Part shown: positions 17,255 through 23,499 of the stretch, in pieces
Position numbering within the stretch: position 1 is the stretch's first letter
Layout: every line of letters begins with the position of its first letter
IMG/VR virus record: IMGVR_UViG_3300030099_002940
Coordinates: 1-23,499 of that record
Reading direction: 5' to 3' (one strand)
Origin: a virus
Length of the DNA stretch: 23,499 nucleotides
Position numbers and translations under genes: made by a program
The notes under the pieces: generated by a model
What the model saw: the letters and a program-made list of their open reading frames with translations, nothing else
What the model was told of the DNA's origin: nothing
Databases searched by the model: none

Positions 17255-18685
17255 TTAAGAGTTGAATAATACAAAGTTGTTAGCTGCTTGTACTACTAAA
17301 CATCTTTCAGATAGATAGTGAACTTCCATGATATCTTTACCTGATGCTGTAGCACCTCCTACAGATCCAGTAATCCATGATTTCATTCTTCTATCGTCAG
17401 TTTCAGAAGCTCTATATCTTATGTGTAAGAAAGGTCTTCTAACGTTTTTACCTAATTGTTGGTCATACACTGAAGATGTACCAGCTGGAACTAGAATACC
17501 TTTTAGTCCGCCTACTAAACCTCTTGTAGATTTATCATTTAGATATTTCCAGTCAGTTTTGTAGAAGTCATAAGAACCTCTTCTAAATCCAGAGAACCCT
17601 AAGTTAAGTGCCATATCTTCAGAGTTTTCAAATACTCCGTAGTTAACACCACCTGTTGTATGCGGGTTCAAACCAGCTAATAGGTCATCAAAATAAAGAT
17701 TTGCATCTCTATTTAAGAATAACATATTTTCTTCAATTGCACCTTGTTTGTCTAATTCTTTTAATAATAAGTCAAACTCAGGTAATTTATCAGCCGCAGG
17801 CGTACTTGAATCAAATTGGTTTGTTGCTACAATACCTCTTGCTTCAATAGCCGCGAATAAACCTTCAGATCCATCTGGTACAGCTGCGTCAGCGCCTGAT
17901 GCAGATTTTTCTGCTTCAATCATTGCCATTTCTAGATAATCTTCGTATCTTACTCTTGTATCACCCTCAGCTTTTAAATACCATAGGTAACCACTTTGAC
18001 CAGATTCTCCAGAAACCTCTACCCAACCGATTTGAGCTGTATCAGAGCCAGATACTTCGTAGTGATCTTTTATAATCATTGGTTTGTTTGTAAAAGATTT
18101 GAAAGTTGGCTCAACAGCGTCAGTCATTGATTCAGTTCCTTTATTAAATTCAGAACCATAAACAAAGAACTTAATCGCTTGATTATCTGTAGTCGCAATT
18201 CCTGATAAGTCATCAACATTTTCTGCGCCGTAAGGCTTAATTGTTAATGCGTTAGTTGCAGTTTCAACACCAGCTGTAACAAAAGCTTTAAATACTACGT
18301 TGTTAACAACAGCTACTACTGTAGCTCCTTTTCTAACCGCGTGCGCTTCTGTTGCACCTGAGTCAATGCCTGTAATAGCGTCGATTGCACCTGTAACAGG
18401 ATTAATCTCACCATTGTATGCTAAGTGAAGTCTACCTTGCTCAGACCAAATAACTTGATCAGAAGCCATAGGCATTTCTGCACCTACCATTCTTAAGAAA
18501 GAAGAGACAGTACGATTACCGTATCTTTCAACTTCTTGCTCATATAATTCAGGTAGATACTGTTGTGCCCAGTTTACTCCACCTGTGTGAAAATTTAAAT
18601 AGTTACTTGATAATGTTGCTTTAACAGCACTAGGGGTAACTATACTTCCAGCCGCTGGGCCGGAAAATGAAACGTTTGTTGCCAT
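17255..18685 (-). CDS. Major capsid protein (MCP, 476 aa)
   Basis: This follows the scaffold gene and has the length usual for HK97-fold capsids of crAss-like type. Supporting sequence includes QQYLPELYEQEVERYGNRTV then SSFLRMVGAEM near residues 40-70, a helical region DYLEMAMIEAEKSASGADAA around 250, and the C-terminal DIMEVHYLSERCLVVQAANN. Similar N-termini are typical of marine phage MCPs annotated this way. The N-terminal ~40 residues are flexible. Codon choice differs from the neighbours: Asn is mostly AAC here (the protein ends with AAC-AAC-TTT and AAC), while most other genes use AAT. Such bias is common for a very abundant product. A strong hairpin closes the gene. I am fairly sure of MCP, less of the exact crAss affiliation. 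Confidence 0.88.
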   Translation of the reverse strand: MATNVSFSGPAAGSIVTPSAVKATLSSNYLNFHTGGVNWAQQYLPELYEQEVERYGNRTVSSFLRMVGAEMPMASDQVIWSEQGRLHLAYNGEINPVTGAIDAITGIDSGATEAHAVRKGATVVAVVNNVVFKAFVTAGVETATNALTIKPYGAENVDDLSGIATTDNQAIKFFVYGSEFNKGTESMTDAVEPTFKSFTNKPMIIKDHYEVSGSDTAQIGWVEVSGESGQSGYLWYLKAEGDTRVRYEDYLEMAMIEAEKSASGADAAVPDGSEGLFAAIEARGIVATNQFDSSTPAADKLPEFDLLLKELDKQGAIEENMLFLNRDANLYFDDLLAGLNPHTTGGVNYGVFENSEDMALNLGFSGFRRGSYDFYKTDWKYLNDKSTRGLVGGLKGILVPAGTSSVYDQQLGKNVRRPFLHIRYRASETDDRRMKSWITGSVGGATASGKDIMEVHYLSERCLVVQAANNFVLFNS

Positions 18686-18695
18686 TTTTTAAAGT

Positions 18696-19982
18696 TTAAT
18701 AGTTTTTAAGTTTTAATTTAAGTTTTGATGTATCGTCTCCGCTTATAACTCTTGCTTTTAAACCTCCAATTTCAACTTCTTGATGCCCTGAACGAGGATC
18801 CATGTTGATATTTTTAGCAGACTTAACAGATTCTTTAATAGCATCTGCTTTGCCTTGTTCATAAAAGTGTTGAGCAATCGCGTCGGCGTTCATCGCTGTA
18901 AATAAAGATTTGTGATAACCAGGAGCATCGGACATTTCATTTTTTTCATTTAAGAACTTCTTAACAAAATTATTAATATCACTTTGCGAGTTTTTAATCT
19001 CATCTACATTTTTAATATTAAACCTATATTTCTTATCGCCAACATTATATTCAAAACCTTTGAACGTATCATTGAAAAGAGTATTGGTTTTATTGTTAAA
19101 CACATCTCTTTGAGATTTGTTTATTTTTTCAGCTTCTGCAGATTCTTTATTATATCTATTAAAAAAATCTACAGCCTTTTGTTGATCAGGTGTTAATTTT
19201 GAACCTGATTTAATTTCTTTATAATAATTAGCTTTTTGAGATTCAAGATGATTTTTTGCTTGAGCAACCTCTTCTTTGAATGCTAATTTTTTTCTTTTAA
19301 TATCTTTAGGATCATCAACTTCTTCGTCAAATGAAAATTTATCGTCAATTAAAAATGCAATTTCATCTACTGATAAATGAGGTTTTGCTTGAGTATAATA
19401 CTCATGTAATAAATCCATTTGTTCAAACTTTTCGTAATCTTTATTTAAAGCTACATAGTCTTCAAGATTACCGCCTGTTTCATTCATGAATTTTACTAAA
19501 TCCATAATATTTTCAGGATATTCTATTGATTCTTGTGTTTCTTCTTCCTGTAATATTTCTTCTTGTTCCTGTGTGGCAGCGGGAGCCTCATTGCTTCCAT
19601 CCATTCCTGCCTCGTCAGTTGTATTTGTTTCATTGGTTTCATCGGTTATTTCTTCTATTATTGGTATCTCCTCTTCCTCTTGATCCCGCACATCGCTAGT
19701 ACTTTCTCCGGAAGATTCTTCAACTTGTTCTTCGGGGTTTCCTTCTTGTACTTCTCCGCTAGTTTCGGATTCGTCGCGTACAGGAACCTCATCTGTGCTT
19801 TGCTTTTGAACGGCATCTGTTTCTTGTTTAGTTTGTTCTTGATTTACGGGTGGTTTTGATAGGTCCACTTTATACATGCCTGATTCTTCGTCAAATCCAG
19901 CATTCTTTTGTACAACCTCTTCTTTTTCTTGTATAGACTTTTCTTCAGTCTCTACAACTTTAGCTTTTAATTTTTCTGCCAT
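18696..19982 (-). CDS. Putative scaffold protein, acidic (428 aa)
   Basis: The first 165 residues are extremely rich in Glu, Gln, Thr and Ser, with almost no aromatics (EQVEESSGESTSDVRDQEEE; EILQEEETQESIEYPENIMD). The following region is charged and helical (AFKEEVAQAKNHLESQKANY). It ends with a mixed segment containing EVEIGGLKARVISGDDTSKL and a repeated Lys-Leu tail. Long disordered acidic N-terminus, coiled helical middle and a short basic end are the profile of phage scaffolding proteins. The position between portal and MCP agrees, as does the small 10-base gap to MCP. No protease domain is visible. Scaffold is inferred from composition and order, since scaffolds hardly conserve sequence. 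Confidence 0.75.
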   Translation of the reverse strand: MAEKLKAKVVETEEKSIQEKEEVVQKNAGFDEESGMYKVDLSKPPVNQEQTKQETDAVQKQSTDEVPVRDESETSGEVQEGNPEEQVEESSGESTSDVRDQEEEEIPIIEEITDETNETNTTDEAGMDGSNEAPAATQEQEEILQEEETQESIEYPENIMDLVKFMNETGGNLEDYVALNKDYEKFEQMDLLHEYYTQAKPHLSVDEIAFLIDDKFSFDEEVDDPKDIKRKKLAFKEEVAQAKNHLESQKANYYKEIKSGSKLTPDQQKAVDFFNRYNKESAEAEKINKSQRDVFNNKTNTLFNDTFKGFEYNVGDKKYRFNIKNVDEIKNSQSDINNFVKKFLNEKNEMSDAPGYHKSLFTAMNADAIAQHFYEQGKADAIKESVKSAKNINMDPRSGHQEVEIGGLKARVISGDDTSKLKLKLKNY

Positions 19983-20015
19983 AATAAAATATTATATAAT
20001 TATACAATTTATATA

Positions 20016-22439
20016 TTACCTAGGATCAAACGCACCTAAGTCAAAATCACCGCTTATTACATCATTGCCAGCCGACTCAAAACTTTTAGGCGGTGTATTA
20101 TTTTTTCTTTGTTCTATGAGTTCACTTTGTTGGCTAGCTTGTATTTTAGTTCTTTCGTCTTTACGATCTTCTTTTTTATTTATTTTTTGTTCTTCGCTAG
20201 AAGACTTTACTTTAGCTAATTCCATATTCATTTGGAATTCTAAGTTCATTAAATCTTTTTTCAATCCAGCTTCAGCCTGTAATTTTTGCATTTCCAATTG
20301 ACTTTTTGCTTGTTCTAATTGAATTTTACTTTGAGTTAAAGCTTGTTGTTTTTGCACTTCAGCTTGTGCTGCAACTTGTTGCGCTTGAGCATTTGCCTGT
20401 GCTTGTGCTTGAATATTTTGTTGAGCTATTTGCTGATCTTTTTCTTGTTTTTTCTTTCTTCTAAATTTTAAAAGTTGATTAGCTAATTTAACATTTTTAA
20501 TTTGTCTAATATCTATAGCGTCATCTAAATCAATATTATTTTGAGCAATTGCTACTTGTATATTATTTTCTAATAATTGTTTTTCTTCTTCGTCAGGAGC
20601 TAATTCTATAAATATTCCAAAATCATGTAAATGCAATTCTGTTAATTCATCTAATGTTCCCACATTATGAACACCTATGCTTTGTATAAATGCATTTTTT
20701 GTTGGGGAAAATTCTAAAACATCTGATATTCTTAATGATATTTTTTCTGCAGTTTCTGCTGTTAAAAATAATCCGCTTTGTAATATGTGTCTTGTTGCTG
20801 TATTACTATTAGCCGCTGCTAATTTTTGAACACCAACTAAAGCATTTTTATCAGGCGTACTACCGTCTCTTGCTTCATTTAAACCAGTAGCATCTCTAAT
20901 CATTTGCATATAATAATTATAAGTACTTATTAATGCGCTTAATTTTCCGGTGCCAGCATTGTTGCTTATTTCTTGTATAGGTACTTTACCAGGATTCATA
21001 TCTCCTTCTGATGTAAATGATCTACCTATAATTGAACCTGTTTGAAAAAACATATTTAATGCTTCTTGTGGATTATAATTAGTACCATTACCTAAATCTA
21101 CTTCAGCAAGACCGTCAGCATCTAAATACACACCATCAGGAACCATTCTTGAAAGTATTTGTTGTATTTTTAAATGAGTTAACTGAATCATATCGGCAAA
21201 ACCAGTTATTCTACTAACTAAAGACTCAACTCTTCCATCATAAACCCTAGGCGCTACTAATGAATAATTCATTTTAACTTTATTAACATCACTTTTTTCA
21301 CGCAACATATTATCACAAAGTTTCCAATCTAATAATATATTAGAACCAGGAACATAAACACCTTCGTAAAGTACCTCAATATTTTTTGCAATTCTTTCAA
21401 ATCTTAATCCTTCCGAAGCGGGAGGATTAAAAGCATCCGATTTTTTAATTATTTTTTCAGCGCCTGTTGCTGTTTGTTTAACCTTATATACTTCATTCAT
21501 ATATGTTTTATAATTGAAATACATAACTTGCACTGAATTATTATCTTTATTATTTATTTTACTATTATATTTATTATATATATTATAATCTTGATTTCCT
21601 TGTTGTGTAATCTTATTTAAATCTTCATTAGATAAATTAGGAAATTGTTTTTTTAATTCATTAATAGTTATATTTTTTATTTCACCAATATAATATATAT
21701 CATCAAAATAAGGAGACTCAGTATAAGAATAAACAATATTTGCAGGATCTACATAATCAATAACTATACCTTCTGATTGAGTAAAGCTATTTTTAACACA
21801 ACCCATTCCTAAAACAGTTAAATCATAATAAAATCTTTTTTTAGTTAATTCATATCTGTTTTGTTCAAATATCGTAGATATAGCTTGTTCTTCTGCTAAT
21901 TCTATAGCTTGCTTGTAATTTAATTGCATATGCAATTGTAACTCTTCTTGATTTTCAGGTAGTTGATCAGATGGTGTATTAGCTATATTTATACCAAATT
22001 GTTCTAATGAAAAATCAGAAATATCTTTAGTAGCCATATCGTCCACTATGCTTTGCATATAATCTGTTCTTTGTTTAACACCAAATGGGTCTTGTGAGTA
22101 TGCTTTTATATCATATGTTCTTTCTGCAATACCATTTACAACTATATCTACAAACTTAGGTATAATAGGTACTGGCTTCCAATCTAAGTTTAAATAACTT
22201 AAATCACCGTTTATTGATAATTCATCTTTATATTTCTGTATACTTTGTTCTCCCCTTGCATATAATCTTAATTTATGATAGTTGTTTTGATTTATAGAAA
22301 ATCTATTAACACCACGATCTCTTTTAAACCACTCATTTTCTATAGCTTTAGCTACTTTCATTCCATAATCCTGAGATAGTTTTTCATCATCGCTAGCCAC
22401 TTGGCTGGGGAAATAACTGTTATAACTAGATTCAGCCAT
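20016..22439 (-). CDS. Portal protein (807 aa) with a long Gln-rich coiled-coil C-terminus
   Basis: This sits right after the terminase and overlaps it by 8 bases. The core resembles crAss-like and marine phage portals. Landmarks are an N-terminal helical segment (GMKVAKAIENEWFKRDRGVN), the central FRFERIAKNIEVLYEGVYVP-like region, and near residues 514-540 the conserved ATGLNEARDGSTPDKNALVG with VQKLAAANSN just after. Portals form the dodecameric gate through which the terminase pumps DNA. From about residue 660 to 745 the chain is a Gln/Ala-rich coiled coil (QQIAQQNIQAQAQANAQAQQ) plus a charged linker, making it larger than the common 450-550-residue core. This tail resembles a barrel or head-interior extension. 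The last residues are acidic (FDLGAFDPR). Identity as portal is firm; the tail's role is inference. Confidence 0.87.
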   Translation of the reverse strand: MAESSYNSYFPSQVASDDEKLSQDYGMKVAKAIENEWFKRDRGVNRFSINQNNYHKLRLYARGEQSIQKYKDELSINGDLSYLNLDWKPVPIIPKFVDIVVNGIAERTYDIKAYSQDPFGVKQRTDYMQSIVDDMATKDISDFSLEQFGINIANTPSDQLPENQEELQLHMQLNYKQAIELAEEQAISTIFEQNRYELTKKRFYYDLTVLGMGCVKNSFTQSEGIVIDYVDPANIVYSYTESPYFDDIYYIGEIKNITINELKKQFPNLSNEDLNKITQQGNQDYNIYNKYNSKINNKDNNSVQVMYFNYKTYMNEVYKVKQTATGAEKIIKKSDAFNPPASEGLRFERIAKNIEVLYEGVYVPGSNILLDWKLCDNMLREKSDVNKVKMNYSLVAPRVYDGRVESLVSRITGFADMIQLTHLKIQQILSRMVPDGVYLDADGLAEVDLGNGTNYNPQEALNMFFQTGSIIGRSFTSEGDMNPGKVPIQEISNNAGTGKLSALISTYNYYMQMIRDATGLNEARDGSTPDKNALVGVQKLAAANSNTATRHILQSGLFLTAETAEKISLRISDVLEFSPTKNAFIQSIGVHNVGTLDELTELHLHDFGIFIELAPDEEEKQLLENNIQVAIAQNNIDLDDAIDIRQIKNVKLANQLLKFRRKKKQEKDQQIAQQNIQAQAQANAQAQQVAAQAEVQKQQALTQSKIQLEQAKSQLEMQKLQAEAGLKKDLMNLEFQMNMELAKVKSSSEEQKINKKEDRKDERTKIQASQQSELIEQRKNNTPPKSFESAGNDVISGDFDLGAFDPR

Positions 22440-23499
22440 AATTTTTTATTATTTTAGATATAGTTCCTTTATTTTCGTATTTTGAAAAGCTAATATTAAC
22501 TTTTGATTTTTGTCTTTCAACATTTGGCCTGTATAAATTTTTATTACACGCCATAATAGCTAAGCCACTACTAATGGCTGCATCAAATTTTGTTCTTTTA
22601 TTTATGTCAAATTTAGCCCAATCATTTAACGTGATATTAAAATACATGTCACCAAAAGTTCCATCAGATTTAACTCCAACATAATTATTTATATAAGTTT
22701 CAATAGCAGAAGCATGGGCCTGCCTTATGTCTTCACTTGAATTAGGTATTCCTCCTATTTCTTTTTCAGTAACTGATAATTTATTCCAAGCCCTATCAGG
22801 CCTATTCATGGAATATCCTCTATAACCTCTTCTTCTTAAATAATATAATAATCTAGGTTTATTATTCTCTGCTAATATAGGCATACCATAAAAAACCAAA
22901 GACATTAATACATCTTCAAAAAATATTTCAGAAGTTTGAGGCCTAGCTATATATTCTAAAAAAAATCTATTAGGCGGCGCATCTTCCATACTAAATTTAG
23001 TAAGACCATGTAAAGAGCCTTTAGATCCTTTACCATCTGTTGTACCGGATATATCATAACTATCACAGCCAAAAGCTCCCATATGATCATTGCCTGGATA
23101 TTTAATTCCATTTTTATTTATAATATTATTTTGTAAATTTAAACTAGGCACCCAAGATATTTTAAATCTTCCATTAGGTGATGGTGTAAATTGTACTTTG
23201 CTATCTTTTATTCCGTTTTGCCACGAAAAATTTCCAGTAGTGATACTAGCCTCTTTTGTAATATCGTCATTGTAGTCAATTTGCTCGTAAATGCGAGCAA
23301 GATTAAATAAGCTATTTTTAGTTTCATCTCTGAAAGCATGCTCTTCAGTCCTTGGAAATTGTCTATAAAATTCATTTAATGCGTCTTGATCTCCTTTTAA
23401 TCCATCAACTTCATTTTCCCAATGTTCAATAACCCCGACGTCAATGTATTCTCCATAATTATCTTTAATTGGTTTTTCTGGCGTATTGAATACAGGTAA
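22432..23499 (-). CDS. terL: Terminase large subunit, C-terminal nuclease part (partial at right edge)
   Basis: The frame is open to the right edge and no in-frame stop lies between 23151 and 23499, so about 355 residues of the C-terminus are present and the N-terminal ATPase lies outside. Residues 44-57 of the fragment (FYRQFPRTEEHAFR) match the conserved linker region of TerL proteins. An RNase H-like nuclease follows: GCDSYD with Asp146/Asp149, EDVLM with Glu195/Asp196, and TKFDAAISSGLAIMA with Asp306 are candidate metal-binding acids. This motor packages DNA into the head through the portal and cuts concatemers. The GTG at 23151 is an internal codon, not a start. The stop overlaps the portal gene by 8 bases. 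TerL and portal together place this among crAss-like or related phages. Confidence 0.88.
   Translation of the reverse strand, partial: LPVFNTPEKPIKDNYGEYIDVGVIEHWENEVDGLKGDQDALNEFYRQFPRTEEHAFRDETKNSLFNLARIYEQIDYNDDITKEASITTGNFSWQNGIKDSKVQFTPSPNGRFKISWVPSLNLQNNIINKNGIKYPGNDHMGAFGCDSYDISGTTDGKGSKGSLHGLTKFSMEDAPPNRFFLEYIARPQTSEIFFEDVLMSLVFYGMPILAENNKPRLLYYLRRRGYRGYSMNRPDRAWNKLSVTEKEIGGIPNSSEDIRQAHASAIETYINNYVGVKSDGTFGDMYFNITLNDWAKFDINKRTKFDAAISSGLAIMACNKNLYRPNVERQKSKVNISFSKYENKGTISKIIKNYG
23281..23300. repeat. Perfect 7-bp inverted repeat inside terminase
   Basis: TTGCTCG and CGAGCAA face each other around a 6-base loop (TAAATG). The repeat encodes Leu-Ala-Arg-Ile-Tyr-Glu-Gln in the terminase, so coding constraints may explain it. 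It could act as an RNA hairpin; no role is known. Confidence 0.4.

Noticed and set aside
19563-20301. Two plus-strand frames opposite scaffold and portal
   Set aside because: Their Ser/Cys/Phe-rich products mirror the Glu/Gln-rich genes on the other strand; no motif or start context supports them.
22432-23151. Terminase starting at GTG 23151
   Set aside because: The frame continues without a stop to 23499 and the upstream translation has the terminase linker FYRQFPRTEEHAFR, so the gene is simply cut by the edge.

Overview
The window looks like the late (virion) gene block of a lytic, AT-rich, tailed double-stranded DNA phage of marine type. Every convincing gene lies on the minus strand, so the block is transcribed from right to left. 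Two independent signs point to a Bacteroidota host, probably a marine flavobacterium. First, a protein at the left edge carries a signal peptide of the Flavobacteriia style ending FSFSQ. Second, none of the gene starts I checked has a Shine-Dalgarno sequence; they are preceded by A/T-rich DNA instead, as is usual in Bacteroidota. Gene order and several family signatures resemble crAss-like phages and related uncultured marine podoviruses. These are recognised from memory of the families, not from a database search.

Reading in the direction of transcription, the right edge holds the C-terminal 355 residues of the large terminase (22432-23499, cut by the window). The portal follows and overlaps it by 8 bases. 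Next come an acidic scaffold-like protein, the major capsid protein (MCP), and a UUCG-tetraloop hairpin that looks like a terminator. After that is a lone conserved gene of unknown role (16395-17186), followed by a second hairpin. Two likely connector or neck proteins come next, then a 1473-residue tail protein of the type called 'stabilization protein' or muzzle. Three proteins that look like ejected cargo complete the structural set: a 247-residue Gln/Ala-rich protein, a 488-residue protein, and a 2164-residue giant. The giant has a zincin metallopeptidase motif (HEVLH) and a C-terminal region resembling the LPD38 domain of polyvalent proteins.

The left 1.6 kb is a tightly packed cassette of very small genes. 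Five consecutive lysine/arginine-rich proteins of 44 to 93 residues each have exactly two cysteines. They are followed by a one-pass membrane protein with a coiled coil, and then by the start of an exported thioredoxin-fold-like protein that runs off the window. Two of the basic genes (44 and 59 codons) are very short but clearly coding.

The genes form one assembly line: DNA packaging (terminase, portal), head building (scaffold, MCP), neck and tail, then proteins delivered into the cell. Overlapping stop and start codons suggest translational coupling in several places. No intergenic gap exceeds about 70 bases. There is no tRNA, CRISPR array, insertion sequence, integrase or replication gene in the window. 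The best candidates for new biology are the giant ejected metallopeptidase-like protein and the two-cysteine basic cassette beside an exported thioredoxin-like protein.
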